Shown piece by piece: positions 7,586-16,228 of a stretch of DNA of 64,000 nucleotides; the stretch's first letter is position 1, and each line of letters begins with the position of its first letter. The stretch lies in NCBI GenBank assembly GCA_017303635.1, contig JAFLCG010000007.1, forward strand, positions 124,001-188,000, given 5' to 3'. A program made the translations under genes and the position numbers. The notes beneath the pieces are model-generated. The model saw nothing but the letters and a program-made list of their open reading frames with translations. It was not told where the DNA came from and ran no database searches. This DNA comes from Anaerolineae bacterium. Its GTDB lineage: Bacteria > Chloroflexota > Anaerolineae > Aggregatilineales > Phototrophicaceae.

Positions 7586-10174
7586 ATGATTAAGCCTGTC
7601 GCCCGGATTAACGTTATACCGAACTTGCCGGAACCCTTACGTCGTCTGCCCGAACTGGCCTACAACCTGCGTTGGGCGTGGGATCATCATCTGCTGTCGC
7701 TGTTCCGCCGCCTGGACCGCGACCTTTGGGAATCAACCGGCCATAATCCGGTGCTGATGCTGGGGAGCATCAGCCAGGAACGGCTTGAGGCCATCTGCAA
7801 AGATGGTGCCTTCATGGCGCACCTGGAAAGCGCCTGTGACTCTTTCGATCAGTACATGGCGGATACCGATACCTGGTTCAACCGTCAGTATGGCGAAACA
7901 CTCGCTAAAGACCGCCCGACCCTGGCCTATTTCTCGATGGAATTTGGCCTGACGGAGTGCCTGCAAAATTACTCTGGCGGTCTGGGCATCCTGAGTGGTG
8001 ACCATCTGAAAAGCGCCAGTGACCTGGGCCTGCCCCTGGTCGGCGTAGGTCTGCTGTATCAGGAAGGGTATTTTCAACAATACCTGAATGCGGATGGCTA
8101 CCAGCAAGAACGCTACCCCATCAACAACTACTCCACCCAACCCGTCATCCTCCAGCGCAAGCCGGATGGCAACCCGATCATCATCAGCGTACCACTGCCG
8201 GGGCGCCAGCTACATGCGCAAATCTGGAAAGTCCAGGTTGGACGGGTGCCGCTGTTCCTGCTGGATACCAACATCCCGCTGAACGAACGCGCCGAAGACC
8301 GCAGCCTGACCGACCGACTCTACGGGGGCGACAAACGCACCCGTATTCGTCAGGAAGTGCTGATGGGCATCGGCGGTATCCGCGCTCTGGAAGCGCTCAA
8401 CCTGCGCCCGACCATCTGCCACATGAATGAAGGACACTCGGCCTTCCTGGTGCTGGAGCGTGTGCGCCAGTTGATGAGCGAAAAGGGCTTGAGCTTCCAG
8501 CAGGCGCAGGTGATGACGGCAGCCAGCACGGTCTTCACCACGCACACCCCCGTGCCCGCCGGTCTGGAACGTTTTGGCTATGACCTGATCGACGAACACT
8601 TCAGTGATTACTACCGCTCGATTGGCCTGACGCGTGATGAATTCCATAATCTCGGTCGGGAAAACATGGGCAGCTATGATCTGTTCTCGATGGCGGTCTT
8701 TGCGCTCAAGTTCTCCAGTGGAGCCAACGGCGTGGCCCGCCTGCACGGCGAAGTCTCCCGCGAGATGTGGAACTGGGTCTACCCGAATGTGCCAGTGCCG
8801 GAAGTACCGGTCGGCCATGTGACCAACGGCGTCCACGTGCAGACATGGGTCAGCACCGAGATGGGAACACTGCTGGACCGCTACCTGGACCCAGCCTGGC
8901 GCACCGACGAGGAACGCCCGGACATCTGGGAAAAAGTCGATTCGATCCCCGATACTGAACTCTGGCACACCCATGAGCGCCGGCGTGAGCGCCTGATCGC
9001 TTTCGCCCGCCGCCGGCTCAAGGCACAGCTCATCAGCCGGGGCGCTTCCCAAAGTGAAGTACACCAGGCTGACGAAGTGCTCAACCCGGAAGTGCTGACC
9101 ATCGGGTTTGCCCGCCGCTTTGCCACGTATAAGCGGGCGACCCTGCTGTTCCAGGACATTAAGCGACTGAGCGCGATCCTGAATAATCCGGATCGTCCAG
9201 TGCAGATCATCTTCGCCGGTAAGGCACACCCGCATGACACCCCTGGCAAAGACCTGATCCGCCAGATTGTGAACATCGCCCGCCTGCCTGAGTTCCGGCA
9301 TTCGATTGTCTTCCTGGAAAACTACGACATGAACATCGCCCGCCATCTGGTGCAGGGCGTGGACATTTGGTTCAACACCCCGCAGCGCCCGAAAGAGGCC
9401 AGCGGCACCAGCGGCATGAAGGTCATCTACAACGGCGGCCTGAATTGCAGCATTCTGGATGGCTGGTGGGATGAAGGCTACAGCCCGGAAGTGGGTTGGG
9501 CCATCGGCAATGGCGAAGAATACCCGGAAGAAGCCTGGGAACAGCAGAACATGATTGAAAGCAACGCGATCTACAATGTGCTGGAAAAGGACATTGTGCC
9601 GCTGTACTACCAGCGCGGGCGGGATGGCCTGCCGCGGGAATGGATCGCCAAGGTCAAGAATTCGATGCGGACGCTCTCGCCCTTCTTCAATACGCGGCGG
9701 ATGGTGCAGGAATACACTGAACTGTACTACATGCCCGCCTATGCCAATGCCGCCGAAATGAGCAAGAGCAAGATGAAGACCGGCCTCGAATTCGCCGCCT
9801 GGCGCGAAAATATCGAGAAGGTCTGGAACCAGGTTCGTATTCATCAGGTGGAACTGCCAGAGCGACAGATCAAGGTGGGGACAGAGGTGGATGTCATCGC
9901 CCATGTCAGCCTTGGTTCGCTCAGCCCCGATGATGTACGGGTACAGATCTACTACGGTGGGTTGACCACCAGCGGGGAAATCGGTGTCGATCCCGGCGCG
10001 GTTGATATGACCCCCATGAAGAACAACGGCAACAGTGGCATCTTCCGCTTCAAAGGGAAGATCACCTACGAATCCAGCGGCGAACGCGGCTTGTCTGTGC
10101 GTGTCCTGCCCAACCATCCACACCTGACCACACCGTTCCTGCCCGGTCTGATCACCTGGGCCAGTTCCAAATAA
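7586..10174 (+). CDS. glgP: Alpha-glucan (glycogen/maltodextrin) phosphorylase
   Basis: Releases glucose-1-phosphate from the ends of alpha-1,4-glucans using phosphate and PLP. The protein is 862 residues from ATG 7586, which has ACAGGAG five bases upstream; the in-frame extension to 7457 has no support. Features of the GT35 alpha-glucan phosphorylase subfamily are RRLPELAYNLRWAWD, AYFSMEFGLTECLQNYSGGLGIL, ERFGYDLID and the PLP-lysine motif EASGTSGMKV with Lys612. It complements glgA/glgC as the degradative arm of the local glycogen cluster. Confidence 0.95.
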   Translation: MIKPVARINVIPNLPEPLRRLPELAYNLRWAWDHHLLSLFRRLDRDLWESTGHNPVLMLGSISQERLEAICKDGAFMAHLESACDSFDQYMADTDTWFNRQYGETLAKDRPTLAYFSMEFGLTECLQNYSGGLGILSGDHLKSASDLGLPLVGVGLLYQEGYFQQYLNADGYQQERYPINNYSTQPVILQRKPDGNPIIISVPLPGRQLHAQIWKVQVGRVPLFLLDTNIPLNERAEDRSLTDRLYGGDKRTRIRQEVLMGIGGIRALEALNLRPTICHMNEGHSAFLVLERVRQLMSEKGLSFQQAQVMTAASTVFTTHTPVPAGLERFGYDLIDEHFSDYYRSIGLTRDEFHNLGRENMGSYDLFSMAVFALKFSSGANGVARLHGEVSREMWNWVYPNVPVPEVPVGHVTNGVHVQTWVSTEMGTLLDRYLDPAWRTDEERPDIWEKVDSIPDTELWHTHERRRERLIAFARRRLKAQLISRGASQSEVHQADEVLNPEVLTIGFARRFATYKRATLLFQDIKRLSAILNNPDRPVQIIFAGKAHPHDTPGKDLIRQIVNIARLPEFRHSIVFLENYDMNIARHLVQGVDIWFNTPQRPKEASGTSGMKVIYNGGLNCSILDGWWDEGYSPEVGWAIGNGEEYPEEAWEQQNMIESNAIYNVLEKDIVPLYYQRGRDGLPREWIAKVKNSMRTLSPFFNTRRMVQEYTELYYMPAYANAAEMSKSKMKTGLEFAAWRENIEKVWNQVRIHQVELPERQIKVGTEVDVIAHVSLGSLSPDDVRVQIYYGGLTTSGEIGVDPGAVDMTPMKNNGNSGIFRFKGKITYESSGERGLSVRVLPNHPHLTTPFLPGLITWASSK

Positions 10175-10185
10175 GCAAGCTCATC

Positions 10186-10223
10186 CCCGGCCCCGGTAAG
10201 ACGCTAACGCTACCGGGGCCGGG
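10186..10223 (+). terminator. GC-rich terminator-like hairpin after glgP
   Basis: Stem CCCGGCCCCGGTA / TACCGGGGCCGGG with a 12-nt loop, beginning 12 nt after the glgP stop. There is a short T/C-rich tail but no long T-run. Confidence 0.7.
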
Positions 10224-10528
10224 TCTCCCTCGAATTTATGCAACAAATTTGATATAAATAACGTCTCTAAACCTTAAGGTAGGTTCATTTCGACTGATGT
10301 TAAACTAAAAATGTGTGGGAGTGTGCGCCGTTTCGCAAGTCAATTGCAAGGCGGCATAGCACCATAATGGAAATTGTTCGGCAATTGTGAAGAAGTGTGC
10401 TATAAACAGGGCGTTATTTAGTCAAACCTGATTGTTTTGAAGTGTGTATGTAATTACCTCGTCATCTGCATTAGGATGCAGGGCGATGGTTTACCAGAGA
10501 TAGCAAAGCCGACTCGTTCGGAGGGACT
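10224..10528. other. Long leader region of the response-regulator gene
   Basis: About 300 bp without a supportable gene and richer in AT than its neighbours, consistent with promoter DNA. It contains a perfect hairpin CTGCAT-TAGG-ATGCAG at 10466-10481. A second small hairpin TGGT-TT-ACCA follows, then CCGA/TCGG pairing just before the GGAGGG ribosome-binding site. It may form a structured 5' leader; no known riboswitch class is matched with confidence. Confidence 0.4.
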
Positions 10529-10912
10529 ATGAAGAAGCACATTCTGGTCGTCGATGATGAAATCGGCGCGCTGACCTTAATCGGCATTATGCTGGAGCGC
10601 GGCGGTTTTGGTGTCCTGAAAGCCAAAGATGCGCGTCAGGCGCTCGGCGTCCTCGATCAGAACGCCCCGGACATGATTATCCTCGATGTGATGATGCCGG
10701 GTATGGATGGCATTGAATTGTGCAAGGTCATTCGGGGACGACAGGATGTGCCGCAGACTCCCATCCTGATCCTGTCCGCGCGGGGCGACGCCGAAAGCAT
10801 CATGCGCGGGATCGAAGCCGGCGCGAACGACTATCTCCCCAAGCCGATTCTGCACCATGACCTGGTCGCTAAAGTACGGAATATGCTCGGTCAGAATACG
10901 CCGGAAGCGTAA
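10529..10912 (+). CDS. Single-domain (CheY-like) response regulator
   Basis: A 127-residue receiver domain with no output domain. It shows ILVVDDE (acidic pair Asp9, Asp10), the phospho-acceptor Asp53 in IILDVMMPG, a SARGD segment with the switch Ser, and the YLPKPI lysine motif. It starts at ATG 10529 with CGGAGGGACT as a strong ribosome-binding site. No histidine kinase is adjacent, so it is an orphan regulator whose partner must be elsewhere. Confidence 0.92.
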   Translation: MKKHILVVDDEIGALTLIGIMLERGGFGVLKAKDARQALGVLDQNAPDMIILDVMMPGMDGIELCKVIRGRQDVPQTPILILSARGDAESIMRGIEAGANDYLPKPILHHDLVAKVRNMLGQNTPEA

Positions 10913-10915
10913 GAA

Positions 10916-10940
10916 GTCGATAGCTGATAGTCGATAGCTA
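10916..10940. repeat. Degenerate heptamer repeat, copy B
   Basis: Units GTCGATA GCTGATA GTCGATA GCTA in 7-nt phase directly after the response-regulator stop codon. Confidence 0.65.
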
Positions 10941-10948
10941 GACAACAG

Positions 10949-10970
10949 AGAGCGCCGGCAATGGCGCTCT
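10949..10970 (+). terminator. Rho-independent terminator
   Basis: Stem AGAGCGCC / GGCGCTCT with a GGCAAT loop, followed by TTTTGATTTG. It ends the response-regulator transcript. Confidence 0.8.
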
Positions 10971-11004
10971 TTTGATTTGAGGAACGGACATTCAGTTGGT
11001 GGCC

Positions 11005-11535
11005 TCACTGACTGGCTTCTAATTTGATCTGTCTCGCTATTGATAGAGTTTCTTCAGACGGACGTTGCGTAGATACTCGGATGAATAATCGAACAGATTC
11101 ACTGCTTAATGTAGCGCCACAAACAGATCTCAACTGCCCATCTATTGGTTGCTCTGATGCAGGGTAGTCTAAGCAATACCAATCACTTGACTCTTCTGTA
11201 ACTGCTGCCTTAAATACCCTGATTTCGATCTCTGGTCGAGGATTGGCGTTACTAAAGTATTTAACTCTCACACCACATACAGGGCTTTCAAGAGGGTAAT
11301 CAATATCGACCGTTATCTCCGGATCACTCAGTATTCCAGTTGGAAGCGGTTCAACGACCACTATAGGAATTCCCAATCTTTCTGAGATTTCAGTTGATGT
11401 GAGATTGTCAGGGATGTTTTCCAAACACGGAATCGGATCATTAGACTGGGCAATTTGACGGCTAATGAACAGGATCGCAAATCCCGTAGTGATGAGGATA
11501 ACAACCAATACACCCGAAACACTTTTCCAATTCAT
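11005..11535 (-). CDS. Membrane-anchored hypothetical protein
   Basis: A 176-residue protein with one N-terminal hydrophobic segment (GVLVVILITTGFAILFI, about residues 8-24) and a soluble remainder with several Cys residues, likely extracytoplasmic. I do not recognise the family. The coding sequence is richer in AT than its neighbours, which may indicate recent acquisition. It lies downstream of the lytic transglycosylase on the same strand, separated by 120 bp that include two repeats. Confidence 0.6.
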   Translation of the reverse strand: MNWKSVSGVLVVILITTGFAILFISRQIAQSNDPIPCLENIPDNLTSTEISERLGIPIVVVEPLPTGILSDPEITVDIDYPLESPVCGVRVKYFSNANPRPEIEIRVFKAAVTEESSDWYCLDYPASEQPIDGQLRSVCGATLSSESVRLFIRVSTQRPSEETLSIARQIKLEASQ

Positions 11536-11571
11536 CGCGTAGACACCAGATCGAGAATCTGCCGGATTGTA

Positions 11572-11602
11572 TGTAGGGGCACACGGCTGTGCGCCCTACA
11601 TC
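11572..11602. repeat. Short palindromic repeat (GGGCGCACAGCCGTGTGCCCC type)
   Basis: TGTAGGGGCACACGGC and TGTGCGCCCTACA form a near-perfect inverted repeat. The same core, GGGCGCACAGCCGTGCGCCCC, forms the centre of the MITE-like element at 62566-62646. Confidence 0.6.
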
Positions 11603-11618
11603 GGAAACTTTCTGTCTT

Positions 11619-11650
11619 TGGCTATCAGCTATGCGCCATTAGCCATCGGC
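11619..11650. repeat. Degenerate heptamer repeat, copy C
   Basis: GGCTATC AGCTATG CGCCATT AGCCATC in 7-nt phase between the hypothetical gene and the lytic transglycosylase gene. Confidence 0.55.
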
Positions 11651-11654
11651 CCTC

Positions 11655-14105
11655 TCACATCACGCCATACAGCGCCCGGTAAATCGTGTAGAAGCCGTAG
11701 ATGCGCTGGACATAGGTGCGGGTGCTGTCAATCGTGATGGCCGTGATGAACTGATCAGGATCACCACCGGAAAGCGATAACCAGTTGGCTGCCCGCCCCG
11801 GCCCGGCATTATAACCGGCCAGCGCGGCCTGCACATTGCCCTCAAAACGGCCCAGATTTTCTCCCAGGAAGAACGCGCCGAATTCGATGCCCGCATACGG
11901 GCGGAAGAGATCACTGTGCTGATAATCCGGCCAGTTGATCTGCTGGGCGATATATTCCGCCGTGCCGGGGATGACCTGCGTCAGCCCTTTTTCACCCGCG
12001 CCCGCCGTCGCATAGGTATCAAATAGGCTCTCATGCCGGATGAGGGAAAGCAGCAGCAAGGGATCAACCTGATAGCGGGCCGCGGCATCCTGCACCAGAT
12101 CGGCGTAATAGGCGGGATAGCGCAGCCGTGCCAGATAAGGCGGCGCTTCCAACGTAGACACCCCGGCAGCCCGGATAACATTGGCTCCAGCTAAGACCGC
12201 CGGTTGATAGGCACCGATTCCACGCAGGAACAGCGCAATCTGGAACGAACGCACCGCATCCGATTGATACGCGTCAATCACGTCACCAAATTCAACTTTG
12301 GCGGCGTCCACCGCGCCCACCGCCCATAACTCATTCCCCCGGATCAAACGGGCATCGGCCTGTAGTTCCGGCGAAAGCGGCCAGAGCGGAGCCTCGCCTT
12401 CGATCTGGAATCGCTGGCGCAGCCAGGTTTCCGCTTCAGCGAGCTGCGCGGTCTCATCAAAGGTGAAGTTGTATCCAACCGGGCGGGCGAAAGTATCCCG
12501 CCCGTTGAGGATGTCCTGCGCGCGGGCGCTGTAGTAACTATCTGGCGCAGCCTGAATGGCCAGATTGAGCGCACTAACAGCAGTCTGCTGATCGCTGCGA
12601 GCCGCCGCCAGCCGACCGACCCACAGGTAAGCCGCCGCCTGATCTTCCCCGGTGGTGCTGACGGCTAAGCGGGCATAGAGGCGTTCAGCCCCGTTGGCAT
12701 CGCCCTCGTTGTAGGCAGCCGCCGCAGCCAGGAACAGGCCGCTGCGGGCTTGCTCGGTATCCGGGTATGCATCCGCGAGTTGCTCAAAGATCTGCCGGGA
12801 CTCCACTGGGCGATCATTGGTGCCATGCAGATAGCCCGCCCGCCAGAGCGCCTCAGCCGCTTCCGGCAGATAGCCATACGTGCGGGCGATCTCCTGATAG
12901 CGGGCGATGGCATCGTCAATCTCACCCGCCAGGAACCGGGTCCGCCCCTGCTCCAGCAGCGCCTGCCCAAAGAGCGGATCGCTGGGATACTGGTCGATGA
13001 TGGTCTGGAAGGCCGTCACCGCCGCCGTCGGATTGCCGATCTCGCGGTAGGCGCGGCCCAGCAGCAGGTACATCTCCGCGGGCAGGTCAGCAATCGGGCG
13101 TTCCGTCGAATAGGTATTGAAGGCGTTGATTGCGCCCTCGTAATCCCCGTAGGTATAGCTGATCTGCCCGCGCTGGTAGTCATCAATCGGGATGCCCGCC
13201 TGGATCAACCGCTGCATGGCGTTATAGGCTTCTGGACGGTCGGGATAGAGTTCGATAATCGACTGGAGGCGGGCATAGCCGGTCGAAATATCGTTACCGT
13301 CGATCAGCGCGTCAGCAGCGGCATATTCGATCGTGGCGCGATAGGGATTATTGCGGGCAACCTGCAGGATAGCATCATACTGGGCCACCGCTTCCACCGT
13401 ACTGCCCGCACCCAGATAAATCTGCGCCAGCCGTTCGCGCAATTGCAGCAGCGGCACCAGCGCCCGACCCGCATTCACCGCCCGGTTATAGCTGGCGACC
13501 GACTCGGCGGATTGACCCAGCGCCAGTTGGGCATCGCCAATGCGTTCATAGGCATAACTGTCAATCAAACCGGGGCGCAGGCTGAGGTAGGTCTGGTAAT
13601 CGCTGAGCGCCGCCGCCCATTGACTGAGTCCCATGTTGGCATCGCCGCGCAGGAAGTAAGCCTGCGGGGTGCGCGCATCCTGTGGGAAATTGGTGATGAA
13701 GGTCGTGAGGTTGGCAGCCGCGCCGGTGAAGTCCCCTTCACGCAAAGCGGCGCGACCGGCATTAAAGGCTGCCGCGGCGCTCAGGTCAGCCGCCGCCCCC
13801 ATGCCCAGGATGGACTGATAATCGAGCAGCGCCGCCTCAAACTGCCCATTCAGAAGCGCCTGATCCCCCATTTGCAGCAGTTGTTCCGGCGCAATCGTCG
13901 GGGTCGGCGGAATGGTCGGTGTAGCAGTCGGGGCCGGAGTCGAGGTTGGCCCCGGCAGATCGGTGGCGGTCACGATGATGACCAGGGGTTCCTGCGGCGC
14001 ACAGGCCGTCAGCGCCAGCACCAGCACCAGCAGGGCAACGACCGAAAGGTGCTGGTAGAAACGGGATGGATCGCGTCGGCGAGCCGCTGCATGGACCATA
14101 ACCAT
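11655..14105 (-). CDS. TPR-repeat lytic transglycosylase lipoprotein (SLT family)
   Basis: An 816-residue protein likely to cut peptidoglycan glycan strands outside the cell. The N-terminus has a signal segment ending in a lipobox (LALTAC), then a Thr/Pro-rich linker. A long array of tetratricopeptide-like repeats covers roughly residues 70-560. The C-terminal SLT domain (about 670-810) shows LSLIRHESLFD with the catalytic Glu, GEKGLTQVIPGTA and ALAGYNAGPGRAANW. A GAGGG lies just upstream of ATG 14105, and a second ATG lies at 14099. The overall plan resembles Slt70 but with TPRs rather than a doughnut. It may serve wall turnover linked to the dcw genes of this window. Confidence 0.9.
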   Translation of the reverse strand: MVMVHAAARRRDPSRFYQHLSVVALLVLVLALTACAPQEPLVIIVTATDLPGPTSTPAPTATPTIPPTPTIAPEQLLQMGDQALLNGQFEAALLDYQSILGMGAAADLSAAAAFNAGRAALREGDFTGAAANLTTFITNFPQDARTPQAYFLRGDANMGLSQWAAALSDYQTYLSLRPGLIDSYAYERIGDAQLALGQSAESVASYNRAVNAGRALVPLLQLRERLAQIYLGAGSTVEAVAQYDAILQVARNNPYRATIEYAAADALIDGNDISTGYARLQSIIELYPDRPEAYNAMQRLIQAGIPIDDYQRGQISYTYGDYEGAINAFNTYSTERPIADLPAEMYLLLGRAYREIGNPTAAVTAFQTIIDQYPSDPLFGQALLEQGRTRFLAGEIDDAIARYQEIARTYGYLPEAAEALWRAGYLHGTNDRPVESRQIFEQLADAYPDTEQARSGLFLAAAAAYNEGDANGAERLYARLAVSTTGEDQAAAYLWVGRLAAARSDQQTAVSALNLAIQAAPDSYYSARAQDILNGRDTFARPVGYNFTFDETAQLAEAETWLRQRFQIEGEAPLWPLSPELQADARLIRGNELWAVGAVDAAKVEFGDVIDAYQSDAVRSFQIALFLRGIGAYQPAVLAGANVIRAAGVSTLEAPPYLARLRYPAYYADLVQDAAARYQVDPLLLLSLIRHESLFDTYATAGAGEKGLTQVIPGTAEYIAQQINWPDYQHSDLFRPYAGIEFGAFFLGENLGRFEGNVQAALAGYNAGPGRAANWLSLSGGDPDQFITAITIDSTRTYVQRIYGFYTIYRALYGVM

Positions 14106-14180
14106 AAACCCTCATACATCATCGGCAAGAACGCATTATGGAAGGGGCAAGCGGGGCCTGTCAACGCCGATCACCTGACG

Positions 14181-14681
14181 TTAACCCGACGGTGGCTGTA
14201 AATCGCCCGCCAGCCAGGGGATGCCATAGCCGACCGTCAAGTGACCCGATTCCGCCAGGCCCTGACCAAGTTGGTCCGTATTGCGGAAATGCCACCAGTG
14301 ATCCGCCGAGGGCAGGATGCCGACGCCAAAATCTTCCACCACCAGCGCGCTGAGGGTACGGCGGACCGCCCCCGGTGTCGCCGGATTGGGCTGTGCGGCC
14401 CGGATGAGATTGATCCGAAAACGAGATGGATTGCCAGAAGCCCACAGCGTATCGGCATAGACGAGCAGTTGATATTCGATGAAGCCGTAGTCCCCGGCCG
14501 TCAGCGGCTTGATGAAACGAAACAGGCCGCCCGCCCATTGCACTGGCTTTTCATCAAGCTGGTATCCAGCGGCGGTATACGCCTGCCCGACCACCGTGAG
14601 CAGCAGCAGGCGAAAGTATTCCTGTGGCGATGATTGCTCGGACACACTGGCCATCCCCTCACTCTTGAATCCCGGCATCAT
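14181..14681 (-). CDS. Conserved-looking hypothetical protein
   Basis: A 166-residue soluble protein with no signal peptide and no family I can name. It contains QEYFRLLLLTVVGQAYTAAGYQL and a central FRFIKPL-GDYGFIEYQLLVY segment with mixed alpha/beta character. The start could be ATG 14681 or the internal ATG 14654. It lies upstream of the lytic transglycosylase on the same strand with a 75-bp gap and is divergent from the CNNM-like gene. Codon use matches its neighbours, so it is probably a real gene. Confidence 0.6.
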   Translation of the reverse strand: MMPGFKSEGMASVSEQSSPQEYFRLLLLTVVGQAYTAAGYQLDEKPVQWAGGLFRFIKPLTAGDYGFIEYQLLVYADTLWASGNPSRFRINLIRAAQPNPATPGAVRRTLSALVVEDFGVGILPSADHWWHFRNTDQLGQGLAESGHLTVGYGIPWLAGDLQPPSG

Positions 14682-14783
14682 AGTAACATAGCGGCGTTCA
14701 GGTGCAGGAAATTCTCAGCCTGGACGCATTCGCGTTGTATAATGCACAGCGCTTGAGCACACACCCACTCGCTGGAAGAGGAC

Positions 14784-16172
14784 ATGAACGATTTTCTGGG
14801 GCTGTTGGCCGTCTTCGGGTTGGTTTTCACCAATGGTTTTTTCGTCGCCGCTGAATTCGCCCTGGTCGGCGCACGCCGCACCCGCATCGCCCAACTGGCC
14901 GATGAAGGTCACTCCGGGGCGAAAGCGGCCCAAAACGCGATCCAGCATCTGGATAGTTACATCGCCGCCACCCAACTGGGAATCACCCTCTCCAGCCTGG
15001 CGCTCGGTTGGATTGGTGAACCGGCCATCGGGCACTTGATCGAGCCGATACTGGTCAGCATCATTCCGGGCGAACACGCGGCGGTGGAAGCCCTCAGCCT
15101 CACCATCTCGGTCGCCATCTCGTTTGCCATTGTCACCATGCTGCACATCATCATGGGCGAACTCGTCCCCAAGTCGATAGCGCTGCAACGCCCGGAGGCC
15201 ACCTCCGTCATCGTCGCGCGTCCGGTGTCATGGTTCCTCTGGGTGTTCCGTCCGGTCATCCACGTCATGAACGGGATTGGCAACTTCATTGTCCACCGGC
15301 TGGGTTTTGAGGCCGCCGGAGAGCACTCGACCGTCCATTCCGCCGCCGAACTGGAAATGCTGGTGCAGTCCAGCCGGGAAGCCGGTATGCTGCAAGCCAG
15401 TGAGGAAAAGCTACTGCGGGCAGTCTTTGATTTCAGCGAGATCAATGCGGAAGAAATCATGACGCCCCGTGTGGACGTAGACGGCATCGAGATTGACACG
15501 CCGCTGCCGGATATCCTGGCCTATATTCAGGAACATCATCATTCCCGTTACCCCGTCTACGCTGACAGCCTCGATAACGTCATCGGCCTGCTGCTGGTCA
15601 AAGACCTTCTGGATGCACTCGTGCGCCAACCGCACAGCCTGACCGATGGCGGAGCCACCTTCCCCCTCCGCACGTTACTGCGGAAGCCGCCCTTTATCCC
15701 GGCGACGGTTGGGGTGGATAAACTGATGGAAGCCATGCAAAAAGCCCATACGCACATGGCGATTGTGCTGGATGAGTACGGTGGCACAGCGGGCGTCGTC
15801 TCGCTGGAAGATGTGATTGAACTGCTGGTTGGCGAAGTCCAGGATGAATTCGACAGCGAGCCGGAAACCGATATGCAAATGCAGGGCGACCATACCCTGG
15901 TCGATGGACAAGTCAGCCTGCATGACGTGATGGAACGTTTTGGTGAGCCGGAAGGCGAACCCGAATCGACGACGATTGGCGGTTACATCAGCGAAGTCCT
16001 GAACCGCATCCCGGAGACCGGCGATCGCATCCATTTCGCTGGCTATGAAGTTGTGGTTGAAGTGATGGATGGTCTCCGGGTAGAACGGGTACGCTTCTCA
16101 CCGGTTCTACCCGAAAATGCTGGCGCGAGTGTAGCCAGCGCCGACCAACCGCCGTCAACTGGAGACTCGTAA
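14784..16172 (+). CDS. CNNM/HlyC-CorC family membrane protein with CBS pair
   Basis: A 462-residue protein of the hemolysin/CorC family, likely in divalent-cation (Mg2+, Co2+) homeostasis. An N-terminal CNNM (DUF21) transmembrane domain covers about residues 1-190, with FFVAAEFALVGARRTRI and ATQLGITLSSLALGWIGEPA. Then comes an IMTPRVDVDGIE segment starting the CBS-domain pair (about 210-340), with MAIVLDEYGGTAGVVSLEDV. A C-terminal CorC_HlyC transporter-associated domain follows. GGAAGAGGAC precedes ATG 14784. It is probably cotranscribed with the gene at 16229. Confidence 0.93.
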   Translation: MNDFLGLLAVFGLVFTNGFFVAAEFALVGARRTRIAQLADEGHSGAKAAQNAIQHLDSYIAATQLGITLSSLALGWIGEPAIGHLIEPILVSIIPGEHAAVEALSLTISVAISFAIVTMLHIIMGELVPKSIALQRPEATSVIVARPVSWFLWVFRPVIHVMNGIGNFIVHRLGFEAAGEHSTVHSAAELEMLVQSSREAGMLQASEEKLLRAVFDFSEINAEEIMTPRVDVDGIEIDTPLPDILAYIQEHHHSRYPVYADSLDNVIGLLLVKDLLDALVRQPHSLTDGGATFPLRTLLRKPPFIPATVGVDKLMEAMQKAHTHMAIVLDEYGGTAGVVSLEDVIELLVGEVQDEFDSEPETDMQMQGDHTLVDGQVSLHDVMERFGEPEGEPESTTIGGYISEVLNRIPETGDRIHFAGYEVVVEVMDGLRVERVRFSPVLPENAGASVASADQPPSTGDS

Positions 16173-16228
16173 TTGACCGCTGCCGCCGGATGGCCGGAGC
16201 GCGGAATGAACCGGATGGAGTAGCCACC

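Noticed and set aside
8210..10123. 637-codon open frame antisense to glgP
   Set aside because: It is a shadow of the GC-rich glgP frame with no family-like motifs. The sense frame is a clear phosphorylase.
12750..14201. 483-codon open frame antisense to the lytic transglycosylase gene
   Set aside because: Low-complexity shadow translation; the minus-strand TPR/SLT protein is convincing.
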